Positions 9,118-17,612 of a stretch of 64,000 nucleotides of DNA are shown here, in pieces. This stretch comes from CAVSUZ01 sp963795415 (GTDB lineage: Bacteria; Pseudomonadota; Alphaproteobacteria; Acetobacterales; Acetobacteraceae), in the NCBI GenBank assembly GCA_963795415.1, contig CAWCHQ010000001.1, positions 1,550,001-1,614,000 on the forward strand, read 5' to 3'. Each line of letters begins with the position of its first letter. The first letter of the stretch is position 1. The notes under the pieces were generated by a model. The model had not been told where the DNA came from. It did no database searches and saw only the letters and a list, made by a program, of their open reading frames with translations. Made by a program: the position numbers and the translations under genes.

Positions 9118-9132
9118 GAACACAAACGGAAC
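9118..9132 (+). promoter_or_regulatory. candidate LexA (SOS) box, alphaproteobacterial type
   Basis: GAAC-N7-GAAC (bases 9118-9121 and 9129-9132) matches the direct-repeat LexA site known from Alphaproteobacteria. It lies 15 bases upstream of an ATG at 9148, where it would overlap a promoter with a -35-like TTGTGA at 9110. One or two exact matches are expected by chance in a window this size, so the placement is the main support. Confidence 0.4.
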
Positions 9133-9147
9133 ATAGAGGCGAGCGGA

Positions 9148-9453
9148 ATGATGTCTTTTGGCCATGCGGGGCCGCTGGACTATATGCCGAAGGAGCGGGC
9201 GGTACGGCCGGACGGGTGGGTGGCGGAGCAGGCCAGGTAGGCGACGGTGCGGGAGGCGGCGGCGGACCTGCTGGGCGATGTGCTGGCGGACTTTGTCTAT
9301 GGGCTGGCCGCGGGGATGTGCGGGGCCTTCGATGCGGGGGCGGCGTTCGGGCCGGTAGGGCTGGAGGCGGTTGTCCGGGGCTGGCTGGATTACGGCGCCT
9401 CTCGGGCAGCGGCGCAGCGGGCTTTTCTGCTCTGCCTGTGCCGGGCGGAGTAG
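9148..9453 (+). pseudogene. small unknown ORF interrupted by an in-frame amber codon
   Basis: From ATG 9148 the frame reads 30 codons (MMSFGHAGPLDYMPKERAVR...) to a TAG at 9238-9240, then stays open in the same frame for 71 codons to the TAG ending at 9453, giving an alanine-rich, helix-like remainder (ATVREAAADLLGDVLADFV ... FLLCLCRAE). Either it is a gene of about 101 residues broken by one nonsense change, or a short peptide followed by a second ORF starting at GTG 9247. I do not recognise the family. The LexA-like box just upstream would make it damage-inducible if real. Confidence 0.4.
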
Positions 9454-9657
9454 CCGCACCGGTCGTAAGCGGCGACCAAATACTGGTCGGCGGTGGGCAC
9501 AATCGCGGAGGCGTTGCAAAGGGCGGCCCCGGAGTTTGCCATCTTGCGATCACGATCTTGCCTAGTCGTTCAAGCCGCCCGGTGAGATGCTGAAACAGGT
9601 CCGAATGGATCACGTTCTTGACTGGGAACAGCCGAGCAAACGACGTTTCAACTGTCG

Positions 9658-9789
9658 TCAGAGGTCGCGCTTGGATAATTGCGGCCGTTCCCAGATGTCG
9701 CCGAACAGCCATTGCTCGGTGGCCTCGACCAGCTTGGGGACGGTGTTGCGGACGCGGTCCCGGGCGGCGGTTGATGGCTGCTTTGGCAT
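9658..9789 (-). pseudogene. truncated carboxymuconolactone decarboxylase-family protein (5' part only)
   Basis: Forty-three codons starting MPKQPSTAARDRVRNTVPKL and ending WERPQLSKRDL-stop. The segment TEQWLFGDIWERPQLSKRD matches the N-terminal portion of carboxymuconolactone decarboxylase/AhpD-like proteins (a D-[VI]-WERPGLS-x-RDRS pattern), which are normally about 120 residues. The downstream bases in all three frames do not continue the family, so the 3' two-thirds have been lost or replaced. It has a good ribosome site (AGGAG) and lies 12 bases after the sugar permease gene on the same strand, so the truncated end of that operon may still be transcribed. Confidence 0.7.
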
Positions 9790-9801
9790 TGGTTACTCCT
9801 G

Positions 9802-10665
9802 TTATCCTTTGACCGCCCCGAAGGACAGTCCGCGGGCGAGGTAGCGCTGGAAGAAGAATGACAGCAGGACGGGAGGGCCGATCGCGAGCAGAGTGTTCAC
9901 GGCGGCGAGGTTGAAGTCGATGTCCCGGGTGCCGCGAGATGCGAGGATGAACGAGGCGAGGGTCTGTGCGTTGCGGGAGGTGAAGGCGGAGGCGAACAGC
10001 GCCTCGTTCCAGCCGAAGGCGAACACGTTGATGGCGGTCACCACGATGCCGTCGAGTGACAGCGGCAGGGCGATGAGCAGGAAGATCTGCCAGGCGGTGG
10101 CCCCTTCGACCTTGGCGGCTTCCTCGACCTCCTTGCTGACGTCGCGGAACACGTCGCGCATGATGACGACGCCGAAGGCGAGGCTGAAGGTGGAGTAGGA
10201 GATGATAAGGCCGGTCCAGGTGTCGATCAGGCCGAAATAGACCATCATCAGGTAGAAGGGCACGAGCACGACGGCCGGGGGAAGCACACGTTGCGAGAGA
10301 AACCACAGCGTGATGTCGCGCGACGAAACGGGAAACTCAAACCGCGCGAGGCTGTAGGCGGCGGGAATGCCGATGAGCAGAACGAGGATGGTCGCGCCGC
10401 CGCTGACGACAATGCTGGAGAGCAGAGCGTGCAGAACGCCGGTGCCGGTCAGTGCCTGACGCCAGGAATCCAGCGTCGGCTGGAACTGCAAGAACGGGAT
10501 GATGGCGCCAGTCTGGAATGTCTCCTCGAGGGTTTTGATGGAATTGAGGATCGCCCAAAGGAACGGCACCAGTACCCAGATCGCGGCGCCGAGAAGGATC
10601 GCGTAAATTCCCGCGCGGGAGCGCCGGCGGGCACGCGTCCAAAGTACGTTTCTGGTTGCCGCCAT
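9802..10665 (-). CDS. carbohydrate ABC transporter permease, MalG/CUT1 type
   Basis: A 287-residue inner-membrane permease of the CUT1 sugar importer family. A first membrane helix (GIYAILLGAAIWVLVPFLWAI) is followed by the periplasmic loop and five more helices. The ATPase-docking EAA loop is clear: EEAAKVEGATAWQIFLLIALP. It ends with the typical MalG C-terminus (YLARGLSFGAVKG). Its start lies 4 bases after the stop of the partner permease, and it is the last intact gene of the three-gene unit. Confidence 0.92.
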   Translation of the reverse strand: MAATRNVLWTRARRRSRAGIYAILLGAAIWVLVPFLWAILNSIKTLEETFQTGAIIPFLQFQPTLDSWRQALTGTGVLHALLSSIVVSGGATILVLLIGIPAAYSLARFEFPVSSRDITLWFLSQRVLPPAVVLVPFYLMMVYFGLIDTWTGLIISYSTFSLAFGVVIMRDVFRDVSKEVEEAAKVEGATAWQIFLLIALPLSLDGIVVTAINVFAFGWNEALFASAFTSRNAQTLASFILASRGTRDIDFNLAAVNTLLAIGPPVLLSFFFQRYLARGLSFGAVKG

Positions 10666-10669
10666 GGAG

Positions 10670-11602
10670 CTACCCGATCCGCCGCCGCATCTGGCGGAAG
10701 AAGATGGTGATCAGCACGGAAATCATAACCAGCACCACGATGCCCATGGCGGAGCCGTGGCCGAAATCGAAGAACTGCATCGTGGTGAGATAATTGTAGA
10801 TGCTGAAGAGTTGGGTGCTTGTGCCTGGCCCGCCGCTGGTGACGGCGAACGGCAAGCCGAACGCCTTGAAACCTTCGATCAGGCGCAAAAGGATTGCGAT
10901 GCTCAACACCGGCCACGCGAGAGGGGCCGCGATGTGGCGCATCACCTGCCAGTGGTTTTCACAGTCCAGGACGGCGGCATCGTAGATCTCCTCGGGGATG
11001 GCGCTGAGCGCGGCGAGAGCGAGCAGAAAGACAAAGGGCGTCCAGCGCCAGACTTCGAGGATCATGGCGGCGGTCAGTCCCCAGGTTGCGGTGGACAGCC
11101 AGGGAATCGAAATTCCCACCTTGGCGAGCAGCCAGGTGACAAGCCCGCCCTGAGAGCTGAACAGCGTTATGCCCAGATAGCCGATGGCGACTTCCATCGT
11201 GAACAAGGGCGAGGTGATCAGGGCGCGGAAGAAGCGCGTGCCGGGCGCGCCGAGATTGACCACCCAGGCGAGGACGAACCCGAGTACGATCTGGATAGGG
11301 ATGGTGACCACGACATAGATGACGGTGACCAGGATGCTGTTCCAGAATTGCGCGCTCTGGAGCACCTGGACGTAATTGTCGAAACCGACGTATCCGGTGA
11401 TGCCTCGTCCGAGGATGTAATTGGCGAAACTGTAGCGGATGACCTGCGCGAGGGGGAAGAAAGTGAGGCCGAGCACCCACAGGATGGCCGGCCCCAGCAT
11501 CAGGTATTTGAACGCGACCTCATCGCCGAAGCGGCGCTTGCCGGCGCGGCGGATGGCGGCCGGTGCATTCCGGTGGCTGCTGAGGAGGACGGCGTCGGTC
11601 AC
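10670..11602 (-). CDS. carbohydrate ABC transporter permease, MalF/CUT1 type
   Basis: A 310-residue permease partner for the MalG-type gene. I choose the GTG whose reading is VTDAVLLSSHRNAP, because it overlaps the stop of the binding-protein gene (GTGA) and because residues further upstream in the longer ORF are arginine-rich shadow sequence of that gene. Membrane helices include FKYLMLGPAILWVLGLTFFP and LLTGTG-like later segments; the docking loop reads PEEIYDAAVLDCENHWQVM, an EAA-type motif. MalF family proteins are around 290-310 residues, in agreement. Confidence 0.9.
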   Translation of the reverse strand: MTDAVLLSSHRNAPAAIRRAGKRRFGDEVAFKYLMLGPAILWVLGLTFFPLAQVIRYSFANYILGRGITGYVGFDNYVQVLQSAQFWNSILVTVIYVVVTIPIQIVLGFVLAWVVNLGAPGTRFFRALITSPLFTMEVAIGYLGITLFSSQGGLVTWLLAKVGISIPWLSTATWGLTAAMILEVWRWTPFVFLLALAALSAIPEEIYDAAVLDCENHWQVMRHIAAPLAWPVLSIAILLRLIEGFKAFGLPFAVTSGGPGTSTQLFSIYNYLTTMQFFDFGHGSAMGIVVLVMISVLITIFFRQMRRRIG

Positions 11603-13215
11603 GCGGCGAAGGAGGCGAGGTATAGTTTCTTTTGCTGCTCGCGCCCGTAGCGATTGGTGATTTCCTCCCAGGCGGCGGCGGTGTCGTCGAGCGCCTTTTG
11701 CGGGGTGGTCTGACGGGCGAGCAGGGCGGAGAGGCGGATATCGAGTTGGTGCCAGTAATCGGCGGCGCCGGGGATGCGGAGGTAGGGTTCCTGCACCGGC
11801 AACGCGAGGTTGGCGAAGTAGGCGTCCATGAAGGCTTTTGCGTCGTCCTCGTTCCAGCCCTGCGCGTGCCATTCAGCGAGGGTGGCGGTGCCGGCGGGTG
11901 GAAGGTATTCGTCACGCATGCCTGGCTGCACGCCGGTGAAGCCGTGGGTGACGTTGTAGAAGGCGTTCTTGCGGTTGGCCATGAAGGCCAGGAAGTCGTA
12001 AGTGGCTTCCTTTTCCTGCGTGTAGCGGGAGATCACGCAATGCCAACTTCCGCCGTTGACGTTACCGGCTTGGTTGAGCTGGTATTTTTGCCAACTTCCC
12101 TTAATGGGGTCATAGGCTTCGGGCACGCCCGGGATCGGCGATGAACCGATCTTGCCCTGCACCGCGGAGGATTTGGGGTCCTGCGCCAGGGTGGGCAGAT
12201 CGCCCCAGGTTGCCTCCATGACCACCTTGCCGGTGAGGAACAGGTTCCAGCCCTGGCCGAGAGTCCAGCTGATTTCCTCGCGCGGGCCGTTGGGCAGGAA
12301 TTTGACGTAGTTTTCCAACGCCCGCAGATGGCCTGGGGAGTTGATCAGCGGCTTCATCGTTTCGGGGTGGAAGTAGAAATATTTGTTTTCAGGCGAGCAG
12401 ATGTAGGGCGCGGCGAGCGTGAGGAAGTGGAAAAAGCCCTGGGCGTTGACTTTCGCGTGCAGCGCAAGGCCCCAGTCGTTCGCACCGTCGCCGTTCCAGT
12501 CCCATCCGGTGAAGAAATCGGCGAGATCGTGCATCTGCTGCATCGTGGTGGGCGGGATGGGCAGATCGTAATTGTATTTAGCCTTGAACTTTGCCTGGTT
12601 CGCCGGACTGGCGAAAATATCCTTGCGGTAGTACAAGGTTTGCGCGTCTGCATCGAACAGCACGCCATAGAGTTTGCCGCCCCAGGTATAGAGTTCCTTC
12701 ATGGCGGGGATGAAGTTGTCAGGATCCCAGTATGGAAACCGGCGGTCACTCAGAAACGGCTCGATCGGCAGGATGTAAGGCGTGCCGGTGGTGAAGAAAT
12801 CGCCATAGAACCAGGCGGCGGTCATGTACGCATCGTTGCGATGCAGACCGCTGGTGAGATCGGAGAAGATCTGGGTGTAGAGGATGTCGATGGGAACTTC
12901 GGCGACGCTGATTTTGCCGCCGGTTTCGTCCTGCCAAGGCTCCACGTGGTGTTTCAGGCCCTCACCGACTGAGCCTTTCAGGGCGAGGATGTTGATGGTC
13001 TTTCCGCGGTATGGCTTCGTCTTCAAGAAAGCCGCGCGTTCGGGGGTGATGGGGGATTCGTATGGCGCCTCCGGTGCGGAATTGAGCAGGCCGCTGGCTG
13101 GGGCGGCGCGTGCGAATCTTGGGAGCGCCGCGGCGGTGGCACCGGCTCCGGCACTGCGCAACAGGGTCCGCCGGCCGAGCAGTCCGGCGCTGAAGGTGGG
13201 ATCTGTGCGTGGCAT
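11599..13215 (-). CDS. sugar ABC transporter substrate-binding protein, family 1
   Basis: A 538-residue binding protein for the CUT1 permeases. The start at 13215 follows a strong ribosome site (GGAGG, spacing about 7) and gives MPRTDPTFSAGLLGRRTLLR, a twin-arginine-like signal with an alanine-rich core ending near PRFARAAPASG. Family features include KTINILALKGSVGEGLKHHV, the aromatic-rich sugar pocket region (GTPYILPIEPFLSDRRFPYW) and WGLALHAKVNAQGFFHF. It is longer than the usual 420-450 residues. No ATPase gene accompanies the cluster, so a shared MsmX/UgpC-type ATPase elsewhere is presumably used. Confidence 0.88.
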   Translation of the reverse strand: MPRTDPTFSAGLLGRRTLLRSAGAGATAAALPRFARAAPASGLLNSAPEAPYESPITPERAAFLKTKPYRGKTINILALKGSVGEGLKHHVEPWQDETGGKISVAEVPIDILYTQIFSDLTSGLHRNDAYMTAAWFYGDFFTTGTPYILPIEPFLSDRRFPYWDPDNFIPAMKELYTWGGKLYGVLFDADAQTLYYRKDIFASPANQAKFKAKYNYDLPIPPTTMQQMHDLADFFTGWDWNGDGANDWGLALHAKVNAQGFFHFLTLAAPYICSPENKYFYFHPETMKPLINSPGHLRALENYVKFLPNGPREEISWTLGQGWNLFLTGKVVMEATWGDLPTLAQDPKSSAVQGKIGSSPIPGVPEAYDPIKGSWQKYQLNQAGNVNGGSWHCVISRYTQEKEATYDFLAFMANRKNAFYNVTHGFTGVQPGMRDEYLPPAGTATLAEWHAQGWNEDDAKAFMDAYFANLALPVQEPYLRIPGAADYWHQLDIRLSALLARQTTPQKALDDTAAAWEEITNRYGREQQKKLYLASFAA

Positions 13216-13312
13216 GCTTTTTCCTCCGTGACCCAATCCGGCTGCCGGGATTGCGGGGAGCATCTGGACTGGACGGGGGTGTGTCAACCCGAGCGTGTTG
13301 GGGCGTGCGGCT

Positions 13313-14263
13313 TTATTGGGGCTTGATCAACTCGTATATGAAATAGGCCGCGATGAAATCCTGTAACGGGCGGAATTTGACAAGGAATCGCCTGGCGGGA
13401 TTGGTGCTGCCGAAAACCTCCCGGCGCGCGATTCGCAAACCGGCGTCTCTGGCCACTTGTTCGAATACTGACGTGGTCAGGCAATTGAGGTCGGCGTACT
13501 CGGTCTCCCCTCGATAAAAGTTTTGTATCCGAGCGCCGGATTCATCGAAGTGCCACCAACGCGGTTGAAACTTCGGTGATTTATATACCCTGTGCGCGAC
13601 GCGGAGCAGCGGTGCCGGGCCTAGCAGCATGTGGATCCAGGGTATCGGCACGATGGTATGAAGATGGTGACCATATGGGTGACGCCAGACCGACCAGAGG
13701 ATCAGAACCTTTCCGCCTGGCACAAGCACGCGCGCCCATTCGCGTATGGATTCTCGGTAGGTCATGACGTGTTCCAGCATCCAGAAGGACAGGATCACGT
13801 CGATGCTGTTATCGGCGAGCGAGATGCGCGCCGGATCAGGCTCGAGCTGGAATTTGACGCGATCATGCGGCAACTGGAGCGCTCGTTCGATCGAGCGGGG
13901 GTTGATATCGATACCCGTGACTTCCGCGGCATCCATCTCCGCGGCGAGGCGCGACAGGGCGCCGGCGCCGCAACCGAAATCGAGGACGCGCTTTGCCTCG
14001 ATGGCGGAAGGGCTGAAGTGGCGCCCGAAAGACCGTTTAAGCCCTCCTTCCCGCCAATCGTCATAGTGTTCTGCCGAGGATGTTGCCTGCTCCTGTTCCG
14101 GGGTGAGGGGCGCCGTTCGGCGGATCGAGATTTGATAGGCCGTTTCTTCAACCAGAGTGGTAAGTATGTCCACGGCAGCACCGTAGGTTTCAGGGTAGCG
14201 GAAGAGTTGCCAGTTTGCATCCGCCAGCCGGAACCTGCAACGATAGATAGTGAGCCGGAACAT
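13313..14263 (-). CDS. class I SAM-dependent methyltransferase
   Basis: The frame encodes 316 residues from an ATG at 14263 (MFRLTIYRCRFRLADANWQ); a longer ORF to 14548 would overlap the divergent aldolase gene and looks like its shadow. Motif I is clear, VLDFGCGAGALSRLAAEMD, followed by an acidic end of strand 2 (VTGIDINPRSIERA) and motif post-II/IV region DVILSFWMLEHVMTYRESI typical of UbiE/Methyltransf_11 proteins, then ARVLVPGGKVLIL. The substrate is unknown; aromatic-rich C-terminal half resembles methyltransferases acting on glycans or lipids. No strong ribosome site precedes the chosen start, so the N-terminus is uncertain. Confidence 0.8.
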   Translation of the reverse strand: MFRLTIYRCRFRLADANWQLFRYPETYGAAVDILTTLVEETAYQISIRRTAPLTPEQEQATSSAEHYDDWREGGLKRSFGRHFSPSAIEAKRVLDFGCGAGALSRLAAEMDAAEVTGIDINPRSIERALQLPHDRVKFQLEPDPARISLADNSIDVILSFWMLEHVMTYRESIREWARVLVPGGKVLILWSVWRHPYGHHLHTIVPIPWIHMLLGPAPLLRVAHRVYKSPKFQPRWWHFDESGARIQNFYRGETEYADLNCLTTSVFEQVARDAGLRIARREVFGSTNPARRFLVKFRPLQDFIAAYFIYELIKPQ

Positions 14264-14401
14264 AACAGAACTGCGCAAGACTTCGGGAACGATGAACCGG
14301 TTTCTGCCGTACCCTTCGGCGCTGGCTTGGCATGGCCGATAATTGACCCGAGGCGATCCGCGTGCTGCGCTGATGCTAGCTGACAACTGGAGGAAACCCC
14401 G

Positions 14402-15199
14402 ATGGCCCTGGTGCAGAACACGGCGAAACGGAAACTGGCAGCGGGGGATGTCGCGCTCGGCTTCGGCGTGCATCACCTCAGAAGCATCGCCGCTCCGTTG
14501 CTCGCCACGGCCGGGGGGCACGACTTCCTGTTCATCGACATGGAGCATGGAGCGTTCACCGTGCAGGAGGCGACGCAGCTCTGCATTGCGTCACTACCCA
14601 CGGGGATCACGCCCATCGTGCGGGTCTGCGCCGGCGCGCTGGATGAAGCGACGCGGCTGCTGGACAACGGCGCGCTCGGGATCGTCGTGCCGCACGTGGA
14701 TACGCCAGCGCAGGCGCAAGCCATTGCGCGGGCGTTCCGGTACCCGCCGCAGGGGAAGCGAAGCTGGGGCGGCCCGCCGGCAGTGTACGGCTATCTGCCT
14801 CCCGCGGTGGCGGAGGCACAGGCGGCGATCAATGCCGAGATCCTGACGGTGGTCATGATTGAAAGCCCGGAGGGGGTCGCGAACGCGGATGGGATCGCCG
14901 CGGTGGACGGGATCGACGTGCTGCTGATCGGCAGCTTCGACCTGACCTCCGAGCTGGGGATAGCCGGGCAGATGAATCATCCCAAGCTGGTCGATGCCTA
15001 TGCCCGGATCGGCGCCGCCTGCCATAAGCACGGCAAGGTCCTGGGAATGGGAGGCATCGGGGGCGACGAGGACTCGACGCGTTATATCGGCATGGGGTCC
15101 CGGTTCATCACCACCGGATCTGACCACAGTTACATCGTGTCGGGTTCAATACAGCGGGCCAAGTTCCTGCGGAGTTTGAAGGTCGGAACACCGGGCTGA
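14402..15199 (+). CDS. HpcH/HpaI aldolase/citrate lyase family protein
   Basis: A 265-residue class II pyruvate aldolase-type barrel. These enzymes cleave 4-hydroxy-2-oxo acids using a divalent metal. Seen are DFLFIDMEHGAF (catalytic His after Glu), the substrate-carboxylate Arg in ITPIVRVCAG, the glycine-rich PHVDTPAQAQAIARAFRYPP stretch, and the metal ligands Glu in VVMIESPEGV and Asp in VLLIGSFDLTSELG. A purine-rich AACTGGAGGAAACCCCG precedes the ATG, a good ribosome site. It is followed after 5 bases by the rhodanese gene, so both form one transcript. The family includes aromatic-catabolism and sugar-acid aldolases; the exact substrate is not evident. Confidence 0.9.
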   Translation: MALVQNTAKRKLAAGDVALGFGVHHLRSIAAPLLATAGGHDFLFIDMEHGAFTVQEATQLCIASLPTGITPIVRVCAGALDEATRLLDNGALGIVVPHVDTPAQAQAIARAFRYPPQGKRSWGGPPAVYGYLPPAVAEAQAAINAEILTVVMIESPEGVANADGIAAVDGIDVLLIGSFDLTSELGIAGQMNHPKLVDAYARIGAACHKHGKVLGMGGIGGDEDSTRYIGMGSRFITTGSDHSYIVSGSIQRAKFLRSLKVGTPG

Positions 15200-15204
15200 C
15201 TGAC

Positions 15205-16782
15205 ATGAAGCGTATCGACGCTGCGACTCTCCAGTCCTGGATCGGTGGTGGAAAGGAACTCGCGCTCCTCGATGCGCGGGAGGAGGGGGAGTTCGGCACA
15301 AGCCATCTGTTTTGGGCGATGCCGTGCCCGCTGTCGAAGCGCGAAATCCGCGCGCGGGCACTGCTGCCGCGCAAAGCGGTGCGGATCGTGTGCCTGGATG
15401 ATGGACGCGGACTCGCCGAGCGCCTCGCGGAATGGCTGGAAACAGACGGCTGCACGGATGTCTCCGTGCTGGAGGGCGGGGCTCCGGCATGGAAAGCTGC
15501 AGGCTTCGTGCTGTTCAGCGGTGTGAACGTGCCGTCCAAGGCGTTCGGCGAATGGGTCGAGCACCATTACGGCACGCCGGGCGTAGATGCGCCGGAGCTG
15601 AAATCCTGGCTCGATTCGGGACGCAAGATGGTCGTGCTCGACAGCCGCACGCATGAGGAATTCGTGCGGATGTCGATCCCCTCGGGCGTCAGCGTGCCGG
15701 GCGGGGAGCTGGTGTATCGCGTCGGCGACCTCGTGCCGGATCCGGAAACGCTGGTCGTGGTGAACTGCGCCGGCCGGACGCGCAGCATCATCGGGGCTGA
15801 GAGCCTGCGGCGAGCCGGCATCCCCAACAGGGTGGTTGCTCTGCGCAACGGCACGATGGGGTGGGAGCTGGCCGGGTTGCGCTGCGAGCGGGGACGGACG
15901 GAGAGCTTTGCGCCGGGGACGCCGAAAACCGCCGCCCACGCATTGGCTCGGGCGAAAGCCTTCGCGGAGGCATCGGGCGTGGGCGTGATCGGGGCCCTGG
16001 ACTTGGCGCGGTTCGAGGACGATCTGGATCGCACCTTGTATCTGCTGGACGTGCGCGATCCGGCCGAGTTCAAGGCGTGGCACCGGCCGGGGAGCAGGAG
16101 CGCGCCGGGCGGGCAGCTGGTGCAGGCGATGGATCAGTGGATCGGGGTGCGCAACGCCCGGATTGTGCTGCTGGACGATACCGGCGTGCGAGCGCGAATG
16201 GCTGGCGGGTGGCTGCGGCAGATGGGGCACCGCGATGTGTTCGTGGTGGAAGGCGGGCTGGAGGAGGTGCGGGATTCGGGGACCTCGCTGACGCCCATTC
16301 CGGAACTGGCCGCGCCGGTTCCGGTGATCGAGGTGAAGCGGCTGACGGAGCTGCTCGACTCGGGCGAAGGCACGGTGGTGGTGGATCTGGCGCGCAGCAT
16401 CGACTACCGCGAGGGTCATATTCCCGGCGCGCTGTGGGGTATCCGCACGCGGCTCGAGGGATTGCGGCAGGCTCTGGCTGGCGCGCGCCACGTGGTGCTG
16501 ACATCTCAGGACGGAATGCTGGCTCGGCTTGCGGTCGACGAGGTCCGCGGGCTGACGAGGGCGGATGTCTCGGTGCTTGAGGGCGGGACGGCAGGCTGGC
16601 ACGCCTTTGGACGGCCCCTGGTGAAGGACCGGACCAATCCGCCCGATTCGGCCTGCGTCGATTTCTATTTGCGGCCGTATGACAGGAACTCAGGCGTGGA
16701 AGGGGCGATGAGGGCCTATTTGTCCTGGGAGATCGACCTGGTGCGGGAGATCGAACGCGACGGGACCGTGCGATTCGGATAA
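15205..16782 (+). CDS. four-domain rhodanese-like sulfurtransferase
   Basis: A 525-residue protein made of four successive rhodanese folds (about residues 1-110, 115-230, 250-365 and 375-490), each with the CDC25-like LLDAR/DSR/DVR/DLAR start and an EGG-x-x-W end. The catalytic-loop position is Cys in domain 1 (IVCLDDGRG) and domain 2 (NCAGRTRS, the classic six-residue loop), but domains 3 (LLDDTGVRA) and 4 (LTSQDGMLA) lack it and should be inactive. Rhodaneses transfer sulfane sulfur from thiosulfate or persulfides to thiols. The gene is 5 bases after the aldolase. Multi-domain rhodaneses of this size are known in Proteobacteria, with unclear roles. Confidence 0.88.
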   Translation: MKRIDAATLQSWIGGGKELALLDAREEGEFGTSHLFWAMPCPLSKREIRARALLPRKAVRIVCLDDGRGLAERLAEWLETDGCTDVSVLEGGAPAWKAAGFVLFSGVNVPSKAFGEWVEHHYGTPGVDAPELKSWLDSGRKMVVLDSRTHEEFVRMSIPSGVSVPGGELVYRVGDLVPDPETLVVVNCAGRTRSIIGAESLRRAGIPNRVVALRNGTMGWELAGLRCERGRTESFAPGTPKTAAHALARAKAFAEASGVGVIGALDLARFEDDLDRTLYLLDVRDPAEFKAWHRPGSRSAPGGQLVQAMDQWIGVRNARIVLLDDTGVRARMAGGWLRQMGHRDVFVVEGGLEEVRDSGTSLTPIPELAAPVPVIEVKRLTELLDSGEGTVVVDLARSIDYREGHIPGALWGIRTRLEGLRQALAGARHVVLTSQDGMLARLAVDEVRGLTRADVSVLEGGTAGWHAFGRPLVKDRTNPPDSACVDFYLRPYDRNSGVEGAMRAYLSWEIDLVREIERDGTVRFG

Positions 16783-16785
16783 GCG

Positions 16786-16828
16786 TTTACGATTGATGCA
16801 TTTACGATTGGTGCATTTACGATTGATT
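16786..16828 (+). repeat. 15-bp tandem repeat, about 2.9 units
   Basis: TTTACGATTGATGCA at 16786, then TTTACGATTGGTGCA at 16801, then TTTACGATTGATT at 16816, starting three bases after the rhodanese stop codon and ending 25 bases before comF. AT-rich relative to its surroundings. Could be slippage product or a protein-binding array upstream of comF. Confidence 0.8.
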
Positions 16829-16853
16829 CAGGGCTGCGGCGCAGGCTCGGCGG

Positions 16854-17612
16854 GTGAGTTCCCTTAAAGAACGTCTGAGCCGGGCGGCCCGTGTCTACGA
16901 TCGGATACTGGATGCGCTTCTGCCGCCACGATGTGCCGTGTGCGGGGGCGAAGGGGTGGCCGGCCATGGGCTGCTCTGCACTGCTTGTTTTCAGACTATC
17001 ACCTTCATTGGCGAGCCATGCTGTGCACGCTGCGGGGTTCCTTTTGCGTCGGCCGGAATGGGCCCTGAATGCGTGTCCTGCGAGGCTCTGCCGCAGCGCT
17101 TTGATCAGGCGCGAGCGGCCCTGCGCTACGATGAAGGAGCAAAGCGCCTGATTCTGCTGATGAAGCACGCCGGGCGGATGGAGCTGGCAAAGGTGCTCGT
17201 TCCGTTCATGGCCCGAGCCGGGGCAGCACTGCTACGCCGGGCGGACCTGGTCGTGCCGGTGCCGCTGCACCGCGCCAGGTTGCGGCGGCGGCGGTACAAT
17301 CAGGCGGCGCTGCTGGCCCAGGGACTCGCCCGATGCGGCGACCGGCCAGCGGTCCCGGACGGGCTGCAACGGTTGCGCGGGACTGCGGCGCTGGGCGGCA
17401 AGACCGCAGCCGAGCGGGCGGCGGAGCTGACAGGCGCCTTCGGCGTGCGGCCCTCCCGGCGAGGGCTGATTGCGGGAAAGCGCGTGCTGCTGGTGGATGA
17501 CGTGATGACCTCCGGGGCGACGGCGAATGCTTGCGCGGAGGTTCTGCTATCCGGCGGGGCGCTCGCCGTCGATATCCTGGCCGCGGCGCGGGTGCCTGAC
17601 CCGCGAGCGTAG
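16854..17612 (+). CDS. comF: ComF family phosphoribosyltransferase-like protein
   Basis: A 252-residue protein starting with GTG (VSSLKERLSRAARVY). It has an N-terminal double zinc-ribbon (CAVCGGEG...CTACF and CCARCGVPF...CVSC) followed by a phosphoribosyltransferase fold ending in the PRPP loop VLLVDDVMTSGATANACAE. ComF proteins are needed for DNA uptake in naturally competent bacteria and are widespread with unclear function in others. The basic loop RLRRRRYNQAALLAQGLAR is typical. Downstream are grxC and a DUF1178 gene, a neighbourhood that is conserved in Alphaproteobacteria. Confidence 0.92.
   Translation: MSSLKERLSRAARVYDRILDALLPPRCAVCGGEGVAGHGLLCTACFQTITFIGEPCCARCGVPFASAGMGPECVSCEALPQRFDQARAALRYDEGAKRLILLMKHAGRMELAKVLVPFMARAGAALLRRADLVVPVPLHRARLRRRRYNQAALLAQGLARCGDRPAVPDGLQRLRGTAALGGKTAAERAAELTGAFGVRPSRRGLIAGKRVLLVDDVMTSGATANACAEVLLSGGALAVDILAAARVPDPRA

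Noticed and set aside
9454..9657. An Arg/Pro-rich ORF on the minus strand (FPVKNVIHSDLFQHL).
   Set aside because: No family recognised and it crosses the truncated decarboxylase region; treated as non-coding or rearranged DNA.
14258..14271. GAAC-N6-GAAC near the methyltransferase start, resembling a LexA box.
   Set aside because: The spacer is six bases instead of seven, so it does not match the alphaproteobacterial LexA direct repeat.
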